Below, in pieces: positions 34,652 to 44,506 of a stretch of 64,000 nt of DNA. Under the pieces are notes generated by a model. The model did no database searches. It saw only the letters and a program-made list of their open reading frames with translations, and was not told the origin of the DNA. The first letter of the stretch is position 1, and every line of letters begins with the position of its first letter. This DNA comes from SAR92 clade bacterium H231 (lineage in GTDB: Bacteria; Pseudomonadota; Gammaproteobacteria; Pseudomonadales; Porticoccaceae), in the NCBI GenBank assembly GCA_025153775.1, contig JAOALC010000002.1, forward strand, positions 310,001 to 374,000, written 5' to 3'. Position numbers and translations under genes: made by a program.

Positions 34652-35899
34652 ATGAATGTCGACCAATTAAAAATTCCGGAACTGAGCCTGAGGTATCTTA
34701 AGGCGGCTAAATATGTGACTGAATTACGCAGCGTAACAAGGGCCGGAGAGCGACTGAATCGGTCACAAACAGCAATATCCAAGGCCATTATCGAACTTGA
34801 AAGTCAGCTTGATGTGCCGCTGTTTGATCGCACAACATCCGGCGTTTCTCCCACAGTTTACGGTGAGGCATTGGGTCAACGTGTCGCCATGGCAATGGCC
34901 GAATTCGAAGCCGCGGGTAAGGTCTACGACCAGTTTAAGAAGTCGCGAAGAGATTTCCATAAAAATCCACTGTTCTCTATGGAAATCAGCTACAAACGAC
35001 TGGCAGCGCTTATCGCCCTTTATGAAACCTGTGACTATAGCAGCGCTGCCCATATGCTAGGCATCACGAGTGCGGCAGTCTATAACTCAATTCGTGAACT
35101 GGAGAATCTTCTGGATCTGGCACTTTTTGGCAAAGATCCCTCTGGAGTTAATCCGACACCCTATTGCAAAATTCTTGTACGTCATACCAAACTGGCGTTT
35201 TCACAGATTCGCCACGCAATGGACGATATTGCCAGCTTAAATGGCGTAACCTGCGGCAAAGTCACTGTTGGCACCATGCCCTACTCCAGAACCATCCTGA
35301 CACCCCGTGCAATCAATCAACTTCTAGAAGACCAACCGCAGCTGGATATCTCTACAATTGAGGGGCCCTATAATTCTCTACTAGCCGGTCTGCGCAGTGG
35401 CGAAATTGATATGCTGATTGGCGCTATCAGGCCAAAGGAAGCTGCACCCCACCTGAAAACTGAACGACTGTTTGACGATAAACTGGCGATTTTGGCTCGC
35501 AGCGATCACCCACTGGCCAAGAAAAAAATCCTCGCGCCGAAAATACTGGAAGAGTTGCAATCTGTGCTGCCACCCACCGGCACCCCAACAAGATTGCTAT
35601 ATGACCAGTTTTGCACTCAGCATGGGATAAGTGCGCCAGCACATTGCATTGAGACAAGCTCTGCATCTATGGTGCGCGGGCTATTACTGGAAAGTGATCG
35701 AGTAGCTCTGCTCTCTGAGCACCAAATTTACTATGATAAAAAACTGGGTGCACTGACTTCCCTGGCCATTGATATGCAAAGCACCTACCGGCCTATTGGT
35801 ATAACCATGCTGTCGCATATTCGTCCCTCTCCGGCAGCAGGATTGTTTCTAGACAAGATTCGCTCAGTGGCCGAGGATCTTAGTCTAGGTATCTCGTGA
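34652..35899 (+). CDS. LysR-type regulator with two tandem winged-helix domains
   Basis: At 415 residues this is about 110 longer than a normal LysR protein. The first DNA-binding domain (residues about 10-72) has RSVTRAGERLNRSQTAISKAIIELE. A second LysR-like one (about 105-170) has CDYSSAAHMLGITSAAVYNS, then IRELENLLDLALFGK. The periplasmic-binding-like effector domain follows (GKVTVGTMPYSRTILTP, then DISTIEGPYNSLLAGLRSGE, and LAILARSDHPLAKKK). It is divergent from the DUF2218-galD-ligK-ligJ-ligI operon and tail-to-tail with ligC, so it probably activates the lig genes in response to a pathway acid. The two-domain architecture is unusual; binding as a higher-order array is inference. Confidence 0.9.
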   Translation: MNVDQLKIPELSLRYLKAAKYVTELRSVTRAGERLNRSQTAISKAIIELESQLDVPLFDRTTSGVSPTVYGEALGQRVAMAMAEFEAAGKVYDQFKKSRRDFHKNPLFSMEISYKRLAALIALYETCDYSSAAHMLGITSAAVYNSIRELENLLDLALFGKDPSGVNPTPYCKILVRHTKLAFSQIRHAMDDIASLNGVTCGKVTVGTMPYSRTILTPRAINQLLEDQPQLDISTIEGPYNSLLAGLRSGEIDMLIGAIRPKEAAPHLKTERLFDDKLAILARSDHPLAKKKILAPKILEELQSVLPPTGTPTRLLYDQFCTQHGISAPAHCIETSSASMVRGLLLESDRVALLSEHQIYYDKKLGALTSLAIDMQSTYRPIGITMLSHIRPSPAAGLFLDKIRSVAEDLSLGIS

Positions 35900-35908
35900 C
35901 CAACTACA

Positions 35909-36859
35909 TCAGGCCTGTGAAATCATGCTCTGCTCTAACCTATCCAATGTTTTCATGGCCTCAAGGCACTGCTGAACGCTTGAATTAGGTTCCCTATCCT
36001 GGGCAATCGCGGCAAAGAATTCCCGATCGGCCAGTTCCACACCATCCATCGCCACGTCAATCTGAGACAGATCAATGGGATTGTCGTTACCATCAAAAAG
36101 ATCATCATATCTTGCTATATAAGTCCCATTGTCACAGATATACCGAAAGTAGGTGCCCAGGGGACCGTTATTATTAAACGATAGAGAGAGCGTACAGATA
36201 GCGCCTGTAGCCGCTTTCATGCCAATACACATATCCATGGCTATGCCCATGTCGGGATGATTGGGGCCCTGCATGGCAAATGCCTGAGCCGCTGGCCCGC
36301 CAGTCTGATACTGGAATAGATCAACTGTATGGCAGGCGTGATGCCACAATAAATGATCCGTCCAGCTGCGAGGCTGGCCCAGAGCGTTAATATTTTCACG
36401 ACGGAAAAAATAGGTTTGTACATCCAACTGCTGTAGCTGTAACTCACCCGACTTTATTTTGTTATGAATCCATTGGTGTGAAGGATTAAAGCGCCGCACA
36501 TGGTCGACCATGGCCACCAGACCAGTCTCCTGCTGCACCTCAACTATTTTCTGGGCGTCAGCAAGATTATCGGCCATGGGAATTTCGATCAGTACATGCT
36601 TACCAGAGCGCATTACCTGGATAGCCTGAGTGGCATGCAGCCCCGTGGGTGTAGCCAAAATAACAGCATCGACTCCGGGTTGATTTAGGGCCTCAGCCAG
36701 ATCCGTGGTGTAAAAGGGTATGCCCCGCGCATTGGCAACTGCTTCGGTCGTCTCAGCGACACCACCACAGATTACTGACACCTCAACATCCTCAATGCGG
36801 GCAATGGCATCTATATGTTTATTGGCGAATGCACCTTCCCCGACCAAGCAAATCTTCAT
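35909..36859 (-). CDS. ligC: 4-Carboxy-2-hydroxymuconate-6-semialdehyde dehydrogenase
   Basis: A 316-residue Gfo/Idh/MocA oxidoreductase, equal in length to LigC. It has the NAD(P) site CLVGEGAFANKHIDA, the EIPMADNLADAQKIV (E-I/K-P) motif, and the LigC block HVRRFNPSHQWIHNKI with SWTDHLLWHHACHTVDLFQ. It oxidises the ring-cleavage product's hemiacetal to PDC. I start it at ATG 36859, with GGGAGAG 5 bases upstream; the earlier ATG at 36895 has no site. It stands alone, divergent from the dienelactone-hydrolase gene and convergent with the tandem LysR. Confidence 0.94.
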   Translation of the reverse strand: MKICLVGEGAFANKHIDAIARIEDVEVSVICGGVAETTEAVANARGIPFYTTDLAEALNQPGVDAVILATPTGLHATQAIQVMRSGKHVLIEIPMADNLADAQKIVEVQQETGLVAMVDHVRRFNPSHQWIHNKIKSGELQLQQLDVQTYFFRRENINALGQPRSWTDHLLWHHACHTVDLFQYQTGGPAAQAFAMQGPNHPDMGIAMDMCIGMKAATGAICTLSLSFNNNGPLGTYFRYICDNGTYIARYDDLFDGNDNPIDLSQIDVAMDGVELADREFFAAIAQDREPNSSVQQCLEAMKTLDRLEQSMISQA

Positions 36860-37054
36860 TATTCTCTCCCAAAACGCGCAGTTGCAGATTCGCACTGTGC
36901 CTTGAATACTCTATTTACAGGCAGGGTAAACATCCATCAATTATGTATCGATTTCATCAATATTCGTGCTCTTCTCATGGCAGTAAATAGTCCTTTAATG
37001 ACATGGTTATCCAGCCTTGTAATGCCAACTGATCGAATTCAAAAGGGGAACCCT

Positions 37055-37720
37055 ATGGCAGATTCCAGCACATCAAGTATCTGCGCCGAAGATGGCTACA
37101 ATTTTTCGACCTATATGGCCTCGCCGACAATATCTGAAATCGGTGGTTTAATTTTGATCCATGAGATATTTGGCATCACTGCACAGATGCGGAATCTGGC
37201 AGACCAGTTTGCTAATGCCGGTTATAAAACCATTGTGCCCGCACTGTTTGATCGCATTGAGCGCGATGCCTGCCTTGGCTACGATGAAATCGATCGTGGC
37301 AGAAAACTGGCTGGCGCCTGCAGGCAGGAGCATCTGTTATTGGACCTTAAAGCTGCCATGCAGACATTGGCTACTCGCCAAGTTGCGGTGGTCGGCTATT
37401 GTTGGGGAGGCGGGATTGCCTATTTAGCTGCCTGTAATCTACCCATTAATAACGGCGCAGCTTTTTATGGCACGCGACTGCCGAGTTATTTGCATCAGCA
37501 AGCAAATTGTCCTTTTCAATTCCATTTTGGCGGCAAGGACAGCGCCATAGGCCCTGAGATTGTGGAGCAGGTACGCACCACCAATCCTAGCAGCGATGTT
37601 TTTATCTATCAGCAGGCAGGTCATGGTTTTGCCAATCAGGCTCGGGCCAGTTTTGATGCTGCCAGTACCATATTGGCAGAACAGCGGCTTCTAGCGTTTC
37701 TGAGCCAGCGGACTGCTTAG
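37055..37720 (+). CDS. Dienelactone hydrolase-family protein
   Basis: A 221-residue alpha/beta hydrolase. Nucleophile Cys in VVGYCWGGGIAYLAA, Asp in FGGKDSAIG and His in QQAGHGFANQ complete the ClcD-type triad. The start at ATG 37055 has a strong AAAAGGGGAA site; the frame is open to 36815 but that part overlaps the divergent ligC start. Dienelactone hydrolases open lactones formed from halogenated muconates, which would suit a halo-aromatic locus. In a protocatechuate 4,5-pathway it might instead hydrolyse lactonised intermediates. Placement between ligC and a GST supports an aromatic-catabolic role. Confidence 0.87.
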   Translation: MADSSTSSICAEDGYNFSTYMASPTISEIGGLILIHEIFGITAQMRNLADQFANAGYKTIVPALFDRIERDACLGYDEIDRGRKLAGACRQEHLLLDLKAAMQTLATRQVAVVGYCWGGGIAYLAACNLPINNGAAFYGTRLPSYLHQQANCPFQFHFGGKDSAIGPEIVEQVRTTNPSSDVFIYQQAGHGFANQARASFDAASTILAEQRLLAFLSQRTA

Positions 37721-37751
37721 GCATCGTTAACTGCATGACATTGATGTACTG

Positions 37752-38546
37752 CTAATCCAACATAGCGGATATATTTGGCCAGGCCTCTGCGCCCGCCCTA
37801 TCCATAAGCTCCAGATACTTGGGATTAAACCAGTCAGCTAATCCTTGCTGGTATCCCTCAGTTCTCTTGAGACGTTCATACCAGTCTTTAAAATGCGGTT
37901 TGTGATGCCACATAGCCGAAAGATGTAAATGCTCCAGGCGTGTAGCATAGGGCGCAAATGCAATATCCGCTAAACTCATGCTGTCACTGCCGATCCACTT
38001 ATGCTCCGCTAATTCTGCATCCAGTTCTTCAATTAATTTAGCAAATTCATTGACCGCTCGAACAAAACGGGGCGACCCCATACCATCAGTCATCACTTGA
38101 CGCTGCACATCGCGCATGTAGGCATCAGGGATTGCATTGAGATGCTTCTCAACCAAATTCATATCACCTTTGCAGGCGTCCAGTAGCTGAATTCTATAGG
38201 CTATTCCAAAACTGAGTGCCGCCAGTTCAAGATGCAGACCATCATCCAGTTTTTTCATCCACCAACGGGCTTTGGCTCGCTTGAGAGGTGTTTCAGGCAT
38301 CAATGATGGTTCGGGAAATGCTTCATCGAGATAGTCGACAATAATATTGGATTCCACAAGAATATTGCCATCATGCTCCAGAGCAGGAACCAATCCTTTG
38401 GGATTAATTTTTAAATACTCAGGCCGCTGTTGGTCACCCTGTCGCAAATTCAGCTCCTCGCTTTGCCATTTAAGTTTTTTAACCGCCAGCACAAAACGCA
38501 CCTTCTGAGCGCAAGCCGACATATCATTGTGATAGAGCTTTAACAT
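37752..38546 (-). CDS. LigF-like glutathione transferase (264 residues)
   Basis: A GST with an N-terminal thioredoxin-like domain (MLKLYHNDMSACAQKVRF; Ser in DMSACAQKV as candidate catalytic residue, KINPKGLVPALEHDG, and ESNIIVDYLDEAFPE) and a longer helical domain. Its length exceeds the common 200-220 and matches the beta-etherase-like group that contains LigE/LigF. It is the last gene of the operon with MFS transporter, ligA, ligB and a second MFS gene. It may cleave aryl ethers or thiolate halogenated intermediates; the function is not established. Confidence 0.85.
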   Translation of the reverse strand: MLKLYHNDMSACAQKVRFVLAVKKLKWQSEELNLRQGDQQRPEYLKINPKGLVPALEHDGNILVESNIIVDYLDEAFPEPSLMPETPLKRAKARWWMKKLDDGLHLELAALSFGIAYRIQLLDACKGDMNLVEKHLNAIPDAYMRDVQRQVMTDGMGSPRFVRAVNEFAKLIEELDAELAEHKWIGSDSMSLADIAFAPYATRLEHLHLSAMWHHKPHFKDWYERLKRTEGYQQGLADWFNPKYLELMDRAGAEAWPNISAMLD

Positions 38547-38577
38547 AATTACCTCGGTATAGAATATATTTTACAAT

Positions 38578-39984
38578 TTAACCGCTATTGGCCTTGGATG
38601 ATCTACGCATCGGCGCCCCCCGCATGGCTGATAGAAAACCACCTACCAGTGCATAGGCCAGCGAGACAATAATTGCGGTGCTAATAGTCGACTCCAGGAG
38701 ACCGTAGTAAATCGGTATTATCTGTTTGTCGCCCAAATTTAAGTTCATCAACAGGTTGACCACGCCCATGCCGATTAGATTGCCCAATACCCGAGCCAGG
38801 TTCATGGTGGCAGTGGCGACGCCGAGATCTCTCGCATCTACCGCACTCACAACTGCATTATTATTAGGGCTGGTAAATAACCCAATGCCAATACCAATAA
38901 GAAATAGCGAACCCCCTATGTAGAGCTGGGTGGTATGCATATCTAATTGGGCTAGCATCAAAAAGCCAAGGGTGACAACAATACAGCCAGTAGTCGCAAT
39001 ATTACGGGGCTGAATACGATCCGAAAGCCTGCCGGAAAAAGGCGCTAACAGAGCCATGGCTATGCCCTGCATCAATATCACCTGACCCGTATCAGAGGGG
39101 CTTAGGTCACGGATATATTGCAAATAGAGGCTGAGCAAAAATGTCAGTGGATAGAGACTGGCATACATCAGTGATGCCGATGCCAGTGAAAATGAAAACA
39201 GTCGATTTTGAGTAAACATTTGCCAGCGAATTAATGGCTGATCACTGTTTGACTGGTGCCACACAAATAACCAAATTAATCCCAGAGAGACCAGTAATAG
39301 CAGGGCGTAATTAAAGTGCGGCAGTCCGGTCAGGGAAATAACCAACAGGGTTGTACCAGCCGCAAAAATCAGCGCACCCTGCCAGTCAAAGGGAACCCGG
39401 GAATCTGCTCGCCATTCGCCTTTTACAAAGACTGCAATTAATGCGACCAATAAAACAGCAATGGGTGCCGGCATTAAGAATACCGAGCGCCAGCCCCATA
39501 TCTCGGTAATAATCCCGCCCAGTGCCGGCGCGATGGTCAAGCCAATATAAATACATGCTGAGTTAATACCAATGGCCATACCGCGCTTATTTGCTGGATA
39601 CAGTGATGAAATAATGGCGACACCAGTACCCAGAGTCATAGCCGACGCACCACCCTGAATAAACCGAAAAAACAGAATACCTTCAATACTAGCCGCCATT
39701 GCTGCACCTAGTGAGGTTATGGCGGTGACCAGCAAGCCGATCATATAGATACGCTTGCGCCCGATATTATCCGCCAGCTTACCGAAGGGTAATATCAGGG
39801 CGACATTACTCACCAGAAATATAGTCGGCAGCCAGCTAACCAGTCTTGCATCAGCCTGCAATTCTGCCGCCATAGCAGGCATGGCAATATTGACAGACGA
39901 CAGGGTCAAGGGAGACATCATGGACCCTGCGCAGACAACCAACAGGGCTATTTTTTGAGTGAGTTTTTCGTCTGTAGAGGTCAA
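38578..39984 (-). CDS. MFS transporter, DHA2-like (14 helices)
   Basis: A 468-residue membrane protein with about 14 hydrophobic segments. The first, SSVNIAMPAMAAELQ-ADARLVSWLPTIF, and GKLADNIGRKRIYMIGL, are typical of the DHA2 drug/H+ antiporter branch. It lies between ligB and the GST gene on the same strand, 14 bp from ligB. It may export toxic aromatic intermediates or import an acid. The substrate is unknown. Confidence 0.85.
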   Translation of the reverse strand: MTSTDEKLTQKIALLVVCAGSMMSPLTLSSVNIAMPAMAAELQADARLVSWLPTIFLVSNVALILPFGKLADNIGRKRIYMIGLLVTAITSLGAAMAASIEGILFFRFIQGGASAMTLGTGVAIISSLYPANKRGMAIGINSACIYIGLTIAPALGGIITEIWGWRSVFLMPAPIAVLLVALIAVFVKGEWRADSRVPFDWQGALIFAAGTTLLVISLTGLPHFNYALLLLVSLGLIWLFVWHQSNSDQPLIRWQMFTQNRLFSFSLASASLMYASLYPLTFLLSLYLQYIRDLSPSDTGQVILMQGIAMALLAPFSGRLSDRIQPRNIATTGCIVVTLGFLMLAQLDMHTTQLYIGGSLFLIGIGIGLFTSPNNNAVVSAVDARDLGVATATMNLARVLGNLIGMGVVNLLMNLNLGDKQIIPIYYGLLESTISTAIIVSLAYALVGGFLSAMRGAPMRRSSKANSG

Positions 39985-39998
39985 CAGGGAGTCTGACG

Positions 39999-41272
<1,274 letters not shown>

Positions 41273-41358
41273 AAAAATTCTCGCCTATGCGCAGGCAAAG
41301 GCACAGTTGGGTAAATATGTTCTTATCAGCTGCGATTCAAAAGTGTGTTTAGCCTCAT

Positions 41359-42573
41359 TTATTCTTCGTCTGGGTATCTTCCCAGCGATAGAAATAGCAG
41401 GATCGATACCAGAAGTAAGCCAATAGAAATGCTTAGCATGGTGCCGTAGCCCTGGAACATCTGTGCTGCCATACCAAACAATGGTGGAGCGATGCCCGCC
41501 CCCACAGTAAAGAAGGCGATAATCAGGCCGAAAATCGCCGGGTAGTGAGCCGGACCAAAATACTTGCCGGTCAAATAGGCGAGCAAGTCCAGTTCAGCCC
41601 CTGCCGCCAAGCCAATCATAACGGCAACCAGGAGAGCAGTAGCCATTGTCACCTGAGTACCGACCAAAATTAATAATCCGAGAGTCGCCACAAGGAAAAA
41701 GCAAGCGGCAACACCTGGCGCCCAAAACCGATCTACCAGGGCACCCACCATCAACCGACCTATAATCACGGTCAGTCCCATCACAGCGGCAATCTGTGCA
41801 ATCGAACTGCGTTCGAAACCCTGCTCAGTCATAATGCGCTCGAAGTTCGATAGCAGGCCAGCCACGACAATAACCGTGAGAAATAAAACCGCCCCCAGGA
41901 TCCAAAATTGTTTAGTGCGCATGGCATCCTTGGTCGTCAAACCCCAGGTCTCGACTTTGTTCGCCATCACCTCGCCATCGGTCGCTGTTGAAGAGTCAGG
42001 TTTTTCTTTAAATAAGGCAGAAACAATCGGCAGAGAGATAAGCAAAGCACCCAGCCCAATACCGCGATAGGCGGTTCGCCAGCCATGGTTAGCAATCAGA
42101 AACTCAACGATCGGCGGCAGCAAGAACGCGCCTAATCCGGTGCCCGCCATGGTAATTCCGATAGCCTTACCACGGTGCTTAGTAAACCAGTTATTGAGCA
42201 CACCGGTCCAAATAATCGGCAGAGACCCTGCACCGAGAATAGCCACCAACGCCCAACTGAGATACCAGAGCATTAGCGAACCCGTATTGAGAGAGAGCAC
42301 CACATAGGCCAGGGAGTGACCAATTAAACCGACAATACCGACAGTACGTAGCCCCACTCTCTGGGCAATATAGCCAATAAGAGGCCCCGTAAGAAGGCCG
42401 GAGCACATCAGAACCGTGTAACTGAGGAAAAATTGCGGAGCACTCCAACCAAATTCGCTGGTGACCGGGCCGACAAAAAAGCCCTGCGTGTAATTTGTTA
42501 GTGTGAATATCCCGCACATGGTGCCAATGGTCGCCGCCAACAGCGACTTCCAACCATAAGTAAACTCGCTCAC
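41359..42573 (-). CDS. MFS transporter, MCT/oxalate-formate antiporter-like
   Basis: A 404-residue, 12-helix transporter. An N-terminal LTNYTQGFFVGPVTSEFGWSA motif and GPLIGYIAQRVGLRTVGIVG are characteristic of the monocarboxylate/OFA-type MFS group that imports small organic acids. It is the first gene of the MFS-ligA-ligB-MFS-GST operon, directly downstream of the two-block promoter module at 42636-42709. Uptake of protocatechuate or a related hydroxybenzoate is the likely role (inference from position). Confidence 0.86.
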   Translation of the reverse strand: MSEFTYGWKSLLAATIGTMCGIFTLTNYTQGFFVGPVTSEFGWSAPQFFLSYTVLMCSGLLTGPLIGYIAQRVGLRTVGIVGLIGHSLAYVVLSLNTGSLMLWYLSWALVAILGAGSLPIIWTGVLNNWFTKHRGKAIGITMAGTGLGAFLLPPIVEFLIANHGWRTAYRGIGLGALLISLPIVSALFKEKPDSSTATDGEVMANKVETWGLTTKDAMRTKQFWILGAVLFLTVIVVAGLLSNFERIMTEQGFERSSIAQIAAVMGLTVIIGRLMVGALVDRFWAPGVAACFFLVATLGLLILVGTQVTMATALLVAVMIGLAAGAELDLLAYLTGKYFGPAHYPAIFGLIIAFFTVGAGIAPPLFGMAAQMFQGYGTMLSISIGLLLVSILLFLSLGRYPDEE

Positions 42574-42635
42574 AATCTATTCCTCTTGGTTATTCTTGTA
42601 ACGGAATGATAAGACCCATAGCCCCGTTGATTGTT

Positions 42636-42709
42636 ATTACTATATTCGATCACTATTTATAAAGTAATAGCCTCAATGTGATACATATTGTTCGCAAAAC
42701 GCGCACTAT
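42636..42709 (-). promoter_or_regulatory. Two-block promoter/operator module upstream of the ligAB operon
   Basis: The plus strand carries ATTACTATATTCGA (42636-42649), a 37-nt spacer, and a 23-nt block containing TTCGCAAAACGCGCACTAT (42687-42709). On the minus strand the first block reads as a TATAGT -10 element with a weak -35 (TTACTT, 17-bp spacing), about 65 bp before the MFS start. The 23-nt block then lies near -60, an activator position. The same layout occurs at 55915-55988. Confidence 0.8.
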
Positions 42710-42731
42710 AAAACAAGCCTTCTATTGATGA

Positions 42732-44414
42732 TTATTCAACCGGCTTTTCCCCAACTGGACGCACAGTAAATGGCCCCTCAGGCAATATCACATTATTATT
42801 TACCACATAGTCATTCCAATGCTTCAGCATACTGTTAAATATCTCAGGTTGCCGCTGGGTAAGATCGATCTGCTCTCCAGGGTCAGCCTGCAAGTTATAC
42901 AGCTCCCAATCCACTAACTCATTGGGTTTACCTGAACTCACCAGCTTGTACCCATTGGCAATAATGCCTCGCTTGCCCCAGATTTCCATACCCACGGTTT
43001 CGTTGCTATCACGAACCTCTTCAACCGACCCCGTCAGGAGTGCGACAAGACTTTTACCTGAAACATTTTGAGTACCAGCACCCGCTAGCTCTGCAAAGGT
43101 TGGCAGCCAGTCACTACTATGGGTGACAGCACGACTAACCTGGCCGCCGGCAATTTTATCAGGCCAAGAGATCACCGCTGGAGAGCGAATGCCGCCCTCG
43201 TAGGTAGTTCCCTTGTAACGACTAAAGGGTGTATTACTTACATGGGCCCACTCTGACCCGTAGAGCACAAAGGATCCTTCGCGCCCACTATTTTCTGCTG
43301 AGTTATCAAAGTTTGCAGCAAACTCTCCGATGGGCGGCGGAGCACTGCTGTGGTCCCAGTGTTCGGCACCATTGTCTGAGATAAATACAATGATGGTGTT
43401 ATCCAACTGATCTCGCTTATTAAGATAATCAATAACACGCCCAATACCTGTATCCATATAATCAACCATGGCCGCATATATCTCCATATTGCGCGCATGA
43501 TAGGCTCTCTCTTGGTCACTCAGATCAACCCAGGGTTTCACGTAACCGGGCCTTTGTGGTGCCTGGATGGAGCTGTCGAATAACCCTAGTTTCTGCTGCG
43601 CGGCAAAACGATGCTGCCGCACTGAGTCGTAACCCCTATCATAGGCACCGCGGTACTTATCTATTATCGAATCTGGTGCCTGCAACGGCCAGTGGGGGGC
43701 CGTATATGCCAGATAGGCGAAAAATGGCCTGCCATCATCGACATTGCTATCAATCTGCTCAATGATTCGGTCGGTATAGAAGGTGGTTGAATAAAAGTCG
43801 TCGGACAGCTCGTCTATCAAGAGCCCATTGTCACGATAGAGCACTGGATGACGGTGTGCATCGCCACCTGCCATATCCGAGAAATGGCTACCGGCTCCAT
43901 AGAGCATGGCAAAAGACTGCTCAAAACCGCGATTGCGCGGCGACCTATCAGGGTGCATACCCAGATGCCATTTACCCGCCATATAGGTGTGATAACCAGC
44001 AGATTTAAGAATCTCAGCCACTGTATCAACTCGTGCACTGAGGTGCCCCTCGTAACCTGGCTGACCCATTTGATTGTCTGCCACTGTCTCCGCCATATTG
44101 CCAAGACCAGCAATATGGCTATCCATACCCGTCATCAACATTGACCGGGTCACAGAGCAGGTGGGGCCACTGTAAAAGTTGGTCAATAACATGCCCCCGG
44201 CGGCCAGATCGTCCAGATTGGGTGTCAGAATTTCACTGCCAAATGCACCTATATCCGAGTAGCCCAGATCGTCGGCAACGATCAGTAAAATATTAGGGCG
44301 AGACTGGATATCCTGAGCATTTTCAGCACTTGGAGCTGTCCCTGGATCGCCATCTGGGCTACAGGCGCTCAACAACATAACTAAGGATAATATTCGCCAC
44401 ATAAGCATATCCAA
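42732..44414 (-). CDS. Sulfatase-family lipoprotein with atypical active-site motif
   Basis: A 560-residue type I sulfatase-fold enzyme with a lipoprotein signal (RILSLVMLLSACSPD, lipobox LSAC). The metal motif NILLIVADDLGYSDIGAFG, the active-site stretch GPTCSVTRSMLMTGMD, AGKWHLGMHPDRSPRNRGF and YAAMVDYMDTGIGRVIDYL are typical of the arylsulfatase A branch. The nucleophile motif is Cys-Ser-Val-Thr-Arg, where the standard is Cys-x-Pro/Ala-x-Arg, so formylglycine formation may be affected. It removes sulfate from an aryl or alkyl ester in the envelope. The next gene, 92 bp upstream on the same strand, is an alkylsulfatase-like hydrolase. Confidence 0.85.
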   Translation of the reverse strand: MDMLMWRILSLVMLLSACSPDGDPGTAPSAENAQDIQSRPNILLIVADDLGYSDIGAFGSEILTPNLDDLAAGGMLLTNFYSGPTCSVTRSMLMTGMDSHIAGLGNMAETVADNQMGQPGYEGHLSARVDTVAEILKSAGYHTYMAGKWHLGMHPDRSPRNRGFEQSFAMLYGAGSHFSDMAGGDAHRHPVLYRDNGLLIDELSDDFYSTTFYTDRIIEQIDSNVDDGRPFFAYLAYTAPHWPLQAPDSIIDKYRGAYDRGYDSVRQHRFAAQQKLGLFDSSIQAPQRPGYVKPWVDLSDQERAYHARNMEIYAAMVDYMDTGIGRVIDYLNKRDQLDNTIIVFISDNGAEHWDHSSAPPPIGEFAANFDNSAENSGREGSFVLYGSEWAHVSNTPFSRYKGTTYEGGIRSPAVISWPDKIAGGQVSRAVTHSSDWLPTFAELAGAGTQNVSGKSLVALLTGSVEEVRDSNETVGMEIWGKRGIIANGYKLVSSGKPNELVDWELYNLQADPGEQIDLTQRQPEIFNSMLKHWNDYVVNNNVILPEGPFTVRPVGEKPVE

Positions 44415-44506
44415 CTATTAAAAATTATTGATTAGAGTGGCTATCCGGGCGCAGATTAGGCATCCAAAAGGTCCTTTCGCATTTTTCCGACAACCGTTTT
44501 TTTATT

